DNA from: Hyphomicrobiales bacterium
GTDB lineage: Bacteria; Pseudomonadota; Alphaproteobacteria; Rhizobiales; Xanthobacteraceae
Length of the DNA: 64,000 nt
Assembly: GCA_009377755.1 (NCBI GenBank)
Contig: WHTM01000004.1
Coordinates: 1 to 64,000 of the forward strand
Direction: 5' to 3'
The position numbers were made by a program, and so were the translations under genes. Shown in pieces: positions 16,338 through 24,966 of the stretch (position 1 is its first letter; each line of letters opens with the position of its first letter). Under the pieces are notes generated by a model. That model was not told the DNA's origin. It did not search any database and saw only the letters and a program-made list of their open reading frames with translations.

Positions 16338-17544
16338 GGCAGCGGCCTGACCGTGACGCGCGCGTCTGCCGGATAGCCTTCGCTGTCGGGCGGCACGAGG
16401 ATCCAGCCATCGGCGTTTACCAGCGCGGCGAGCGAGAGATAGCCGCTCGCGAGCGGCTCCACCGCATCGCCTACGCGGCGCACCGGAACGACTTCGGCGA
16501 GGCCGAGCGACGACGACACCTTGCGCGACAGGACACAGTCTTGCCCATCCGCTGTATCGGTGCAGCCGGACAGCCGCGCCAGCAACGGCCGGCCAAGCAG
16601 CAGCCACACGGCAATAGCAGAATCGATCCGTCCCGGCAGCAGCAACACCGGGCGGCCATCGACCTCGCCGAGCGCTGCCGTTTCTCCAGGGCTGATGGCG
16701 ATGCCGTGCACGGCGACACGGCCGCTGCGCGCCAACGCGCGGACGCACGCGTCGCGCCGGCCCATGCCGGTGCCGCCGATCACGATCACGGCGTCGACCG
16801 TCTCATCGCGAAACGCGCGATCGAGCCGGTCGGCCGCCCCTTCGGCGGGTTGCTTCGCTGCGCCACCATCCGCGGCAATGGCGCCGGCAACAAAATTCGT
16901 AGCCGCATCGATGATCGGGCTCGCAACGCCGGAGCGCACGAGTCGGACACGCGGAACGCGGACGGCGACCTGTGCGATCCCCGCCGTCGTGAGCAAGGCA
17001 ACGTCGCTGTGGCGCAGCCGCCTGCCTGCAGGTCGCAGCACGGTCCCGACCCTCGCATCGGCGCCTGCCGTCAGGACGCCCTCGCCCGGCGCAACCGGCG
17101 CAATGGCTTCGGCGACCGGGCCATGCCAAGCCACGGCATCGAACGGCGCCACCGCGTCGGCGCCGGGCGGCCAACCGGCGCAATGGCTTCGGCGACCGGG
17201 CCATGCCAAGCCACGGCATCGAACGGCGCCACCGCGTCGGCGCCGGGCGGCAGCGGGTCGCCGGTCTCGAGCCATGCCGGGGACTGAGCCAGCGGGGCCG
17301 GCGCCGTGGCGCTGGCATCGAGGATGTCGCCCGACGCCACCGCCCAGCCGTCGCGGATCGCGAGGGCGGTGGCAGGCCGCGCCGCCGCGGCCATCGCACC
17401 TTCGGCCAGCGTCAGCCCGAACGCCGATGACAACTCGATTTGCCGCGGTGCAACCGGGCGTGCCAGCGTATTGATCAAAGGAAGCACGTCGCCGAGTGGC
17501 GTCAGGCGCGCGATGCGCTGCAACATCTCGAAATGCGCCACCAT
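16334..17544 (-). pseudogene. Second MoeA-like molybdopterin-binding gene, frame broken by an 80-bp tandem duplication
   Basis: From ATG 17544 (MVAHFEMLQRIARLTPLGDV) the frame encodes a MoeA-like N-terminal part up to PPGADAVAPFDAVAWHGPVA. It then meets the second copy of an exact 80-bp repeat and shifts; read on, that frame stops at 17071. The rest (LTTAGIAQVAVRVPRVRLV, VIVIGGTGMGRRD, LLLPGRIDSAIAVWLLLG) is intact in another frame down to 16334, where it overlaps the MoeA-fusion start. Removing one repeat copy restores a continuous protein of about 376 residues. As written, the gene cannot make a full product. If the duplication is an assembly error, this is a normal MoeA-like paralogue. Confidence 0.88.
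17092..17251. repeat. Exact 80-bp tandem duplication in the second MoeA gene
   Basis: 17092-17171 and 17172-17251 are identical. Eighty is not a multiple of three, so the event shifts the reading frame of the host gene. Confidence 0.97.
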
Positions 17545-17647
17545 GGCTCCGTTTCTGGCGAAACACCCGGTTGGGGTCAAGCGAACCCCTATCCCTTGAC
17601 GTGCGCGATCCGGGACGGTCCAGTCTCCACCGACCAGACGATATGCC

Positions 17648-17872
17648 ATGACGGAAAAGACCCTCAACCTACGCGGCCTCAAATGTCCGCTACCGGCGCT
17701 GCGCGCACGCAAGGCGTTGTCGGGCATGACGCCCGACGACGTGCTGGTGCTGGAATGCACCGATCCGCTGACGGCGGTCGATATTCCGAATCTGCTGCGC
17801 CAGACCGGCGATCATCTCGAAGACAGCACGCGAGCCGATGACCTGCTCGTGTTCCGCATCCGCAAACGGTGA
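17648..17872 (+). CDS. TusA-family sulfur carrier
   Basis: A 74-residue protein with the family signature LNLRGLKCPLPALRARKAL; Cys13 of the CPxP motif carries the persulfide. The length is typical for TusA/SirA. TusA-like proteins pass sulfur in tRNA thiolation, and sulfuration by FdhD (through IscS) is needed for formate dehydrogenase Moco. Next to MoeA genes and near fdo, delivery of sulfur for Moco maturation is plausible, but that is inference. It is divergent from the broken MoeA gene and followed 37 bases later by aspartate dehydrogenase. Confidence 0.85.
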   Translation: MTEKTLNLRGLKCPLPALRARKALSGMTPDDVLVLECTDPLTAVDIPNLLRQTGDHLEDSTRADDLLVFRIRKR

Positions 17873-17909
17873 TCCGCTTGCCCATTCAGCGACAATGACG
17901 AGGTAACGA

Positions 17910-18722
17910 ATGCCGGCCAACCCACCACTGCGCGTCGGAATTGCCGGCCTCGGCGCCGTCGGGCTCGAGGTGGCGCGCCGCCTGCTCGCCGGGGTCGACG
18001 GTCTGACGCTGACGGCGGTCGCGGTGCGTGACGAGGCGAAGGCGCGAGAGGCGCTGCCACAGGGCACGAGGGTCACGTGCACGACCCCCGAAGACCTCGC
18101 GGAGGATTGTGACCTCGTGATCGAGAGCCTGCCGCCGGCGCTGTTCCGCGGCGTCGCCGTCGCGGCGATCGACCGCGGCCGCATCTTCATGCCGCTGAGC
18201 GTCGGGCAACTGCTGGAGCACTGGGATCTGGTCGAGCGCGCCAAGGCGGCCGGCGCGCGCATCCTGGTGCCGACAGGCGCCCTGATCGGCCTCGACGCGG
18301 TACGCGCCGCCGCCGAAGGCAAAATTCGTTCCGTCACCATGGTGACGCGCAAGCCGCCGGCCGGGCTCGAGGGCGCGCCCTACCTGGTCGAGCGCGGCAT
18401 CTCGCTCATCGGCCTCAATGCGCCGAAGCAGGTCTTCGCCGGGACGGCGCGCGAGGGCGCGCGCGGCTTTCCCGCCAACGTCAATGTCGCGGCGGCGCTG
18501 AGCCTCGCCGGCATCGGGCCGGACCGCACACGGCTGGAAATCTGGGCCGACCCGGCCATCGACCGCAACACCCACCGCATCGAGGTCGATGCCGACGTGG
18601 CGCGCTTCAGCATGACGATCGAGGGCATCCCGTCAGCCAATCCGCGCACCGGGCGGATCGTCGCGCCGAGCGCGGTCGCCGCCTTGCGCGGGCTGGTGTC
18701 GACGCTGAAAGTGGGGACGTGA
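17910..18722 (+). CDS. nadX: L-aspartate dehydrogenase
   Basis: A 270-residue NAD(P)-dependent dehydrogenase of the NadX family, which converts aspartate to iminoaspartate and can feed NAD synthesis. A Rossmann start is visible (RVGIAGLGAVGLEVARRLL). The family blocks are IESLPPALFRGVAVAAID, PTGALIGLDAVRAAAEG, GFPANVNVAAALSLAGIGPDRT and the substrate-site segment IDRNTHRIEVDA. The length is that of the family. It follows the TusA-like gene by 37 bases. A diverged fragment of a second copy of its C-terminal part lies at 19425-19510 beyond the next gene. Confidence 0.9.
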   Translation: MPANPPLRVGIAGLGAVGLEVARRLLAGVDGLTLTAVAVRDEAKAREALPQGTRVTCTTPEDLAEDCDLVIESLPPALFRGVAVAAIDRGRIFMPLSVGQLLEHWDLVERAKAAGARILVPTGALIGLDAVRAAAEGKIRSVTMVTRKPPAGLEGAPYLVERGISLIGLNAPKQVFAGTAREGARGFPANVNVAAALSLAGIGPDRTRLEIWADPAIDRNTHRIEVDADVARFSMTIEGIPSANPRTGRIVAPSAVAALRGLVSTLKVGT

Positions 18723-18800
18723 GCGCCAAGCAAATGGGCTGTCAGTCTGTGAACCTCGCGGCCCTCCGGCCTGCCACGCATAGCGATCACACTCCTGCGG

Positions 18801-19187
18801 TTATTGCGTCTGAGGGCGCATGCGCTGAAGAAGTTTTCTGCGAGTTTCGGGGTCTTTCTTGGCCACCTCGACGATTGAAGAATACTCCTCCACCGAAAGA
18901 CCCTGGTCGGTGACTGCTTTCTTAAGTGCGCCGGTTGCCTCATCGGCGATGCGTTCCCGATCCGACGGGGCCGCCGCGGCCATCCGTTGACGATAATCCT
19001 GATGAACGCTCGTCAGGCGCTCCAGGGCCGCCGCCGCGGCATCGAGCTTTTGATCCGATATACTCGGCGAAGGTTCCGACGGACCCGGCACAGGCGCTTG
19101 GGCCTGGGCTTTCACTTCTGGAATGGTCGACAGGTGCCACCCGGTCGCTAGTAGCGCGGCGGCCATTGATCGCGTCCAAACATGCAT
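18801..19187 (-). CDS. DUF4168 exported protein
   Basis: A 128-residue protein from ATG 19187. A signal peptide is seen (MAAALLATGWHLSTIPEVKA with cleavage near AQA), then a Pro/Ser linker. A helical DUF4168-like domain follows: KLDAAAAALERLTSVHQDYR, EEYSSIVEVAKKDPETRRKL and the end LLQRMRPQTQ. It is probably periplasmic or surface-exposed; the function is unknown. It is convergent with nadX and sits between intact nadX and the nadX-like remnant. A longer reading from 19301 would place the signal peptide internally and is rejected. Confidence 0.8.
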   Translation of the reverse strand: MHVWTRSMAAALLATGWHLSTIPEVKAQAQAPVPGPSEPSPSISDQKLDAAAAALERLTSVHQDYRQRMAAAAPSDRERIADEATGALKKAVTDQGLSVEEYSSIVEVAKKDPETRRKLLQRMRPQTQ

Positions 19188-19424
19188 TTTCTTGTCTCCT
19201 TTGCACCGTGTGCCTTCGCGGCTGGACACCAACGGGGGCAAAGCGGGACCGCAAGACGTAGTTCCGACCATTCGGGGGACCCTGGCATGTCGGTAAGACA
19301 TGGCGCAGAGGAAGTTCAGAGCTTTGCGCGCCTCACGAGCCGGAACCGACAGAACACTGATCCAACTCTCGATGACCCGAGAGGATGGGTGCTCATCGCG
19401 TGAGCGGGCAGCGCGAGACGAAAC

Positions 19425-19510
19425 TTGCGCTGCTGGAAATCTGGGCAGACCCGAGCATCGACCGCAACACGCCCCGCATCGAAGGTCGGCGCCAATGTGG
19501 AGCGCCTTAA
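19425..19510 (+). pseudogene. Remnant of a second aspartate dehydrogenase gene
   Basis: The translation LALLEIWADPSIDRNTPRIE closely matches LEIWADPAIDRNTHRIEV in the intact nadX (18533-18590). Just after this a one-base shift follows and the similarity runs on in another frame (GTCGGCGCCAATGTGGAGCGC against GTCGATGCCGACGTGGCGCGC). No start, Rossmann part or true end is present. It is a decayed fragment from a divergent nadX, not an exact duplication of the local one. Confidence 0.75.
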
Positions 19511-19580
19511 AAGGGCGTTCACGCCCGTCTTCGACGGGCTACGGGGAGAGGGCGCATTGACGAGCGCCTCGCTCCGGGAA

Positions 19581-20762
19581 TCACCCCGTGTATTCCAGAA
19601 TGTGCATCCCGGCGCCCCAGCGGTCGATGAGATAGAGCCGCCCGTGCTCATCGGCGCCGACGTCGTTCGACTGGATGTTCTCCTGGCCTTCCGGAACCGC
19701 CGGCACGAAATGGCCGATTTCTTTCGGCCGCAGCGGATCGCGCACGTCGATCGCGCGCAGGCCGGCGTTGAAGTAGGTAAGGAACACGATGTCCTTCCAC
19801 GGCCCGTCGGCGGGGAGGTTCTCAAGAATGTTGTGCGCACCGAAACGGCCGGGCCGGTTGAAGTATTTGTCGCGGTCGGGGAACCAGGTCGCTACCGGCA
19901 GCGGATTCGTCTCCTCGCGGATGTCGACGATCCACATGAACTGGCTGTCCCAGTATTTCTGCCGCGCGCGCGCCTCGTCTGTGACGACGAGGTAGGGCCG
20001 GTCGCCGATCGGCCAGGCGGTGTGGGTCGAGCCCGGGAACGGCGGCGACCAGCCGACATGGCCGACGAGCTGCATGTTGGTGAGGTCGGTGCAGTCGATG
20101 ATCGCGACGCCGCCGCCCCAGAACGCGGCGAACATGCGGTTGCCGCGGATCATCGGCGGGCCGTGCAGCGTCACCGTGCTGTCGGCCGGCATCGGATCGT
20201 TGCCGCCGCCGCCGTTGTCGGCCTTCTGCCATGGTAGGCCCCAGATGCTCACCAGCTCCGGCTTGAGCGGATCGCGCACATCCATCGTCCAGATCACGCG
20301 CCGGTTCCAGCCTTCCGCGTCGTTGGGGAAGAACGCGAGCTTGCGCGTGTTGTCGACGCCGAAGCGGTGCGGACCGGAACCCGGCATGTCGTGGAAGCCG
20401 ACCTCGCGCGGCGCCGCCGGAATTGAGATGTCGAAGATGAAGAAGCCGGCGCGGGCGTTCATGCCCTTCTCGCCGGCGAGCCGTTCGGAATTCACATACA
20501 GAAAATGATCGCCGACGACGCGCAGCTTGTGCATGTGGATGCCGGGCGGCGCTTTGAACTCCCACACCTTGCGCGGCTTGCGCGGGTCCGTGACGTCGCT
20601 GACGGTGAAGCCTTCCGGCGCGAAGCCACTCGATCCGCCGACCGAGCCGACATAGGCGTGGCCCTTGTGCACCTCGACGATGCTGCCGCAGCCAAAGGCC
20701 GCCTGCGGATCGTGGCCGAGAAGACGGAAGTTGACGGCTTCTTCTGGGTATGCGCTGGCCAT
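19581..20762 (-). CDS. LVIVD-repeat beta-propeller protein
   Basis: A 393-residue protein containing repeated blade motifs of the LVIVD type: FTVSDVTDPRKPRKVWEF, FFIFDISIPAAPREVGF, IWTMDVRDPLKPELVSIW, VAIIDCTDLTNMQLVGHV, MWIVDIREETNPLPVATW and LRAIDVRDPLRPKEIGHF. These indicate a six- or seven-bladed propeller. It has no signal peptide or catalytic motif. The conserved His-rich stretch GIHMHKLRVVGDHFLYVN could bind metal. Proteins of this kind are often annotated only as LVIVD-repeat or choice-of-anchor proteins; the function is unknown. It stands alone on its strand. Confidence 0.85.
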   Translation of the reverse strand: MASAYPEEAVNFRLLGHDPQAAFGCGSIVEVHKGHAYVGSVGGSSGFAPEGFTVSDVTDPRKPRKVWEFKAPPGIHMHKLRVVGDHFLYVNSERLAGEKGMNARAGFFIFDISIPAAPREVGFHDMPGSGPHRFGVDNTRKLAFFPNDAEGWNRRVIWTMDVRDPLKPELVSIWGLPWQKADNGGGGNDPMPADSTVTLHGPPMIRGNRMFAAFWGGGVAIIDCTDLTNMQLVGHVGWSPPFPGSTHTAWPIGDRPYLVVTDEARARQKYWDSQFMWIVDIREETNPLPVATWFPDRDKYFNRPGRFGAHNILENLPADGPWKDIVFLTYFNAGLRAIDVRDPLRPKEIGHFVPAVPEGQENIQSNDVGADEHGRLYLIDRWGAGMHILEYTG

Positions 20763-20797
20763 TTGTTCGTTTTCTCCCCCTTGCCGCTCACTCTACC

Positions 20798-20885
20798 GTC
20801 ATGCCCGGCCTTGTGCCGGGCATCCACGTCTTCGCTGGTTCGCATCATCTAAGACGTGGATGGCCGGGACAAGCCCGGCCATGAC
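20798..20885. repeat. Dispersed palindromic repeat, family D, copy 2
   Basis: Same order of arms as at 703-778: ATGCCCGGCCTTGTGCCGGGCAT, then CCACGTCTT...AAGACGTGG, then CCGGGACAAGCCCGG. It lies upstream of the LVIVD gene start and of the ParD-like gene. Confidence 0.82.
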
Positions 20886-20977
20886 GTCAGTAGCAAGTAG
20901 CCCGGGGCACCTTGCCGGCCCCTTCCCACGTCTCGGCGGCCCCTGTTTTGCGTTGAGCGATCTGGTATACTGACGCC

Positions 20978-21181
20978 ATGGTCAAAACGCTTGAACAAGC
21001 CATTGCCGAAGTGGAGCGCCTGCCCGCCGAGGATCAGGAACAGATTGGCCGGACACTGCTCTCTCATGTCGAAAAGCTGCGCGCATTGCGCGCGGAAATC
21101 GACAAGGGCATCCGCTCGCTCGATGCGGGACAGGGAAGAGAGTCCAGCATCGACGATTTCATCCGGCATAAGAACCGGTAG
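20978..21181 (+). CDS. ParD-like antitoxin
   Basis: A 67-residue protein (MVKTLEQAIAEVERLPAEDQ) of the small antitoxin group that precedes RelE/ParE toxins. It has a helical N-terminal part with QEQIGRTLLSHVEKLRALRAE and the C-terminal toxin-binding tail SSIDDFIRHKNR. Its stop codon is directly followed by the toxin ATG, giving the usual antitoxin-toxin order and coupling. No separate DNA-binding fold is obvious at this length. Confidence 0.8.
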   Translation: MVKTLEQAIAEVERLPAEDQEQIGRTLLSHVEKLRALRAEIDKGIRSLDAGQGRESSIDDFIRHKNR

Positions 21182-21503
21182 ATGGCCGAAGCCAGACGCG
21201 CGGCTCTCTGGTCGCCCGAGGCGCTCGACGATCGCGAGAGGATTTGGGATTACTACGGCCGGGTCGCCCAGCAGGCATACCGCAGAAAAGATACTCCGCG
21301 ACATCGCCGAAGTGATTGCGCTGATCGAAGCCCATCCGTTTGCGGGACGCGCGCGAAACGAGGTGCGTCCAGGGCTGCGTTCGTTTGCCGCCACGCCTCA
21401 CGTCGTCTTCTACCGTGTCGTCGATGACACGCCGGAAATCGTGCGCGTGCTGGATGGGCGGCAAGATATCGAGGAGAAATTTGCGGCGCAGGACGGGGAG
21501 TAG
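21182..21503 (+). pseudogene. ParE/RelE-type toxin with a one-base frameshift
   Basis: The N-terminal third (MAEARRAALWSPEALDDRER through IWDYYGRV) is in the frame starting at 21182. The rest (AEKILRDIAEVIALIEAHPF, GLRSFAATPHVVFYRV, IVRVLDGRQDIEEKF) is in the next frame and stops at 21503. Removing one C from the CCC at 21267-21269 joins the two into a normal ParE of about 106 residues. As given, the toxin is inactive while the antitoxin is intact. Either a decayed pair or a homopolymer sequencing error. Confidence 0.85.
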
Positions 21504-21567
21504 CAACTCGGTCCGTAGCCGGCATTGAACGAGATGCGGGAGTGAGATTGCGATCCGGACGGGCAGG

Positions 21568-21600
21568 CCCCGAATTTCGCTGCGCCCATCCGGGCTACGC
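21568..21600. repeat. Repeat family E half-site (GCCCGGATG...)
   Basis: Contains CGAATTTCGCTGCGCCCATCCGGGCTACGC, the same unit as at 22333-22366 and, inverted, at 22193-22224. It lies between the toxin remnant and an exported protein gene. Confidence 0.7.
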
Positions 21601-21689
21601 TTGGTCTTTTATCGCTTTCCCCGCCGATTGTGGCTTGTTAGCCTCGGCATCAGGAATTGTAAGGGTTACACAGGCGAGAGGGGAGCCCT

Positions 21690-22169
21690 ATGCGGCCCCG
21701 TTTCTTGGTTGCGACGCTTTTGGGGTGCGCCACGATTTCAACCGCTCTCGCGCAAAGCGATATTCGTCCGCCTGTACATAAGGCCGACCAAATCTCGATG
21801 TCGGTTGACCTCTCCTGGAACGTCCGTGCAGCCGTTACAAAGTTTCCGCAAGACGAGCGCCTGAAGCTGTACAGACTTGCAAGCATCCGGGTCACTCACT
21901 GCGGTGTTCTGTACGGGCTCCTCGGCGGCGTAACGACTCGCGACGCGGCCACGGCGGAAGCACTTAAAGGCGCGTCCAATGTTTACTACCGGGCGGGAAT
22001 GCTTCTGTGGCCGGAGGGGGCTGCCGAGCACGACAAGATGCTCCAAACGTACCTAGATAAGCTAAGAAAGGACCAGAAAAACATGGGTCTCTTCTTGGAG
22101 GGATGTAAGAATCTCGCGGGCACTGAAGAAGCCGCGCAGAAAGTCATCGCCGCATGGGGTATCAAGTGA
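21690..22169 (+). CDS. Hypothetical exported protein, 159 aa
   Basis: I do not recognise the family. A Sec signal peptide is clear (MRPRFLVATLLGCATISTALAQ, cleavage after ALA). The mature part is helical, with two cysteines (HCGVLYG and EGCKNLAG) that could form a disulfide. Base composition is lower in GC than the housekeeping neighbours, a hint of acquisition. It is flanked on both sides by family E repeats. A soluble periplasmic protein is likely; nothing more can be said. Confidence 0.7.
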   Translation: MRPRFLVATLLGCATISTALAQSDIRPPVHKADQISMSVDLSWNVRAAVTKFPQDERLKLYRLASIRVTHCGVLYGLLGGVTTRDAATAEALKGASNVYYRAGMLLWPEGAAEHDKMLQTYLDKLRKDQKNMGLFLEGCKNLAGTEEAAQKVIAAWGIK

Positions 22170-22192
22170 CGCGACGTTGAGGGTACGAGCAA

Positions 22193-22366
22193 GTAGCCCG
22201 GATGGGGCGAAGCAAAATCCGGGATCAACCCCTCTCGCCGAAATCCATCAGTCGGCTGGCAGCAAACCGCGCCCGACATGGACGTGCCGCGTGGAACGAA
22301 GTTGCGCCGGTATCGGGCCATCTGCGAAGCTTATCCCGGATTTCGCTTTCGCTCCATCCGGGCTAC
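22193..22366. repeat. Inverted pair of family E repeats
   Basis: GTAGCCCGGATGGGGCGAAG at 22193 and its near-complement ending GCTCCATCCGGGCTAC at 22366 face each other across about 110 bp. The pair lies between convergent genes and could fold into one large stem in RNA. Confidence 0.8.
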
Positions 22367-22409
22367 AAGCTGTCGTGCACCCCGCTCGCGGGGAGAGGTA
22401 GGCACCACC

Positions 22410-24203
22410 TCACCCCGGCACATACCGCCCGCCGATCGCCGGCTGGCTCATGCCGAGCGGCGGCAGTTCCCACACCCCGGCGCCGCCGGGGTTCTTGTCG
22501 GCGGCGATGTTGGCGTCGATCAGGAACGGCCTGTTGGCGGCGATGGCGGCGCGGACCGCGTCGCCGAGATCGCCCGCGCGATCTATTCTCACTCCCTCGA
22601 TGCCGGCGGAGCGCGCCATGACGGCGAAATCGGGATTGTACGGCTTGCCGGTCTGCGGGTGCTTGAAGTCAGTCGCCAGTTCGCGCCCGTCGAGATAGCC
22701 GCGTTGCAAGCCGCGGATCGACGCATAGGCGTAGTTGTTCCACACTACCCAGACCACCGGCAGCTCGTACTCGACCGCGGTGCCGAGCACGCTCGCATGC
22801 ATGAAGAAGGCACCGTCGCCGACCACGCCGACGCACGGCCGGCCGGGAGCCGCGAGCTTGGCGCCGAGCAGGCCGGCGACACCAAAACCCATCGGCCCGA
22901 ATCCCATCGAGCCGATCAGTGAGTCCGGCCGCTTCGGCTTGCAGAATTGCAAGAGCCAGTTGTGATGCACGCCGATGTCCGAGACCAGGATGGCGTCGTC
23001 GGGAAGCGCCTTGTCGATTTCGTGGGCGGCGCGCTGCGGATGGATCGGCGTGGAGTCGTCCTGGTAGCCGGGCGCGACGAAGTCTTCCCATTCCTTGCGG
23101 TAGCCGGCGATGGCATCGAGCCATTTTTTGCGTGACGCGGGCGCCCTCGCCTGGCGGCGGTCAAGCTCGGCCAGAATCTGGCGCAGGAAGGTGCGTACGT
23201 CGGCCATCAGTCCGAGCGCGACCGGATAGTTGCGCGCAATTTCTTCCGGATCGATGTCGACGTGAATCAGCCTGGTCGGCGGAATGGTGAAGCTGTAGCC
23301 GGGAATCCACGAGCTCGACGTGCGGTCGTCGAAGCGCACGCCCAGCGCCAGCAGCACGTCGGCCTGCCGGGTCGCGTGGTTGGCGTGATACAGGCCGCCG
23401 CGCGAGACGAGGCCAAGCGCCAACGGATGCTCCGCGCTGATGGCGCCAAGTCCGCTCGCCGACGAGGCCACCGGAATCTGCAGCCGTTCGGCGAGCGCGC
23501 GCAGTTCCTCGGCCGCGCCGCCGTAACGCACGCCCTGCCCGACCAGGATCGCCGGCCGCTCGGCGGCGAGCAGCATGTCGACCGCCTTGACGACGCCTTC
23601 GGGATCGGCACCGCAGCGCGACGAGATGTTGGCATTCCACTCTTGCGGGTTTGGCGTCTCGGTGGCGGCGGCCTCTTTGAACACGTCGAACGGCACATCG
23701 AGCACTACCGGGCCGGGGCGGCCGGTCACCATGGTCTTCCATGCCTGCCGCACCGCCAGCGGCACCATCTCGCCGCGCGTCGGCTGGAACACCTTCTTGC
23801 ACATGGTACGGACCGTGGAGGGAAAGTCCGCCTGATAGTGCCGGTAGAGCTCCTGGAAGGCGCCGCGGTTGAACTGGCTGGTCGGCACATTACCGGTCAC
23901 CGCCAGAAACGGCACCGAGTCGAGGTAGGCGTTGGCGAGCGCGATCGGCAGATTGACGCTGCCCGGCCCGCAGGAGGTAAACGTCGCGGTCGGCTGGCCG
24001 GAGACGCGGTAATAGACGTCGGCCATGAAGCCGGCCACCGTCTCGTGGTGCACCGAGATGGTCTTGATGTCCGATTGCCGCTCATACAGCGCGTCGATGA
24101 ACTGGATATTGCCGTGGCCGCACAGCCCGAAGGCATAGGGCACCTTCTCGCGGATCAGGTAATCGACGATGACCTGCGCGCCGTCGAGCATGTTCTGGGG
24201 CAT
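22410..24203 (-). CDS. Acetolactate-synthase-like TPP-dependent enzyme (1 of 3)
   Basis: A 597-residue thiamine-diphosphate enzyme. The ATG at 24203 is chosen for its GAGGAAAGAG ribosome site about eight bases upstream. The three-domain layout is visible: the PYR domain with catalytic Glu54 (HHETVAGFMADVYYR), a central domain (RPAILVGQGVRYGG), and the PP domain with VVGDGAFFMHASV followed by WNNYAYASI (GDG...NN). The family covers acetolactate synthase, benzoylformate decarboxylase and oxalyl-CoA decarboxylase. Lack of an IlvH-type small subunit gene nearby argues against branched-chain biosynthesis. The substrate is unknown. It is a single-gene unit. Confidence 0.88.
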   Translation of the reverse strand: MPQNMLDGAQVIVDYLIREKVPYAFGLCGHGNIQFIDALYERQSDIKTISVHHETVAGFMADVYYRVSGQPTATFTSCGPGSVNLPIALANAYLDSVPFLAVTGNVPTSQFNRGAFQELYRHYQADFPSTVRTMCKKVFQPTRGEMVPLAVRQAWKTMVTGRPGPVVLDVPFDVFKEAAATETPNPQEWNANISSRCGADPEGVVKAVDMLLAAERPAILVGQGVRYGGAAEELRALAERLQIPVASSASGLGAISAEHPLALGLVSRGGLYHANHATRQADVLLALGVRFDDRTSSSWIPGYSFTIPPTRLIHVDIDPEEIARNYPVALGLMADVRTFLRQILAELDRRQARAPASRKKWLDAIAGYRKEWEDFVAPGYQDDSTPIHPQRAAHEIDKALPDDAILVSDIGVHHNWLLQFCKPKRPDSLIGSMGFGPMGFGVAGLLGAKLAAPGRPCVGVVGDGAFFMHASVLGTAVEYELPVVWVVWNNYAYASIRGLQRGYLDGRELATDFKHPQTGKPYNPDFAVMARSAGIEGVRIDRAGDLGDAVRAAIAANRPFLIDANIAADKNPGGAGVWELPPLGMSQPAIGGRYVPG

Positions 24204-24457
24204 TGAATACTCTTTCCTCGAATTTTTTCGCTGTCGCGCCGAATGGAGTTCGTCCCTGTCACAATCACACAATAGCTCGATCCGGCCCTGGACAAAAAAC
24301 GCCACCGAAGCGACCCTTGTCAGCAAGATGAGGGACGAGGACTGGCAGTGAGCCCCTTGACTTCACAATTCGAACAAAGACCCGCCTTGAAGTTCGCCAT
24401 TTTGCCGTAGTAGCTGGAGCGAATCGCCGAACAACGACTCAATGGGCGGAGGCCATC

Positions 24458-24961
24458 ATGCGCCCCCTTTTTCTTCTCCCCGCCTGTCTGTTCTGCGTCA
24501 CTCCCTTAGCTGCGGCCGATGAATTTCCGAAGCGCAAGCCGGGACTCTGGGAAATCAAGGTGATGATGGGCGGCCGCGAGGTTCCGCTGCGCAACATCCA
24601 GCAGTGCACCGATGCCGAGACCGACGCGCTGATGACCACGAACTTCAACGGGATGGCCGGAAGCGCCTGCGACAAGCCCAAGATCACCAGCAGCGGCGAC
24701 ATCGTCACCGTCGACACCACCTGCAAGATCGGCTCGAATACCACCTCGACACGGGCCGTCTTCGCGGGCGATTTCGACAGCGCCTATACCATCACGGTAA
24801 GCGGCGGCCCGGCGGCCGGTGGCCAGTCCATGACGATGGAAGCCAAATGGATCGGACCCTGCCGGACTGGGCAGAAGCCGGGCGACATCATCATGCCGGG
24901 CGGCATCAAGCTCAATGTTCGCAGTCTCGCGGTCGGGTCCGGCGGGCCGCTTGGCCGCTAA
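24458..24961 (+). CDS. DUF3617 exported protein
   Basis: A 167-residue protein with a Sec signal (MRPLFLLPACLFCVTPLAAADE). The DUF3617 core follows: KRKPGLWEIKVMMGG, the QQCTDAETDAL cysteine, the GSACDKPKI cysteine and the late CRTGQKPGD. Family members are small periplasmic beta proteins of unknown function with conserved cysteines. No operon partner; a family A repeat follows directly after the stop. Confidence 0.88.
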   Translation: MRPLFLLPACLFCVTPLAAADEFPKRKPGLWEIKVMMGGREVPLRNIQQCTDAETDALMTTNFNGMAGSACDKPKITSSGDIVTVDTTCKIGSNTTSTRAVFAGDFDSAYTITVSGGPAAGGQSMTMEAKWIGPCRTGQKPGDIIMPGGIKLNVRSLAVGSGGPLGR

Positions 24962-24966
24962 CGCCT

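Noticed and set aside
22410-24203. Naming the TPP enzyme ilvB or oxc
   Set aside because: No small subunit or formyl-CoA transferase is nearby and no substrate-defining residue could be verified by eye, so only the superfamily is given.
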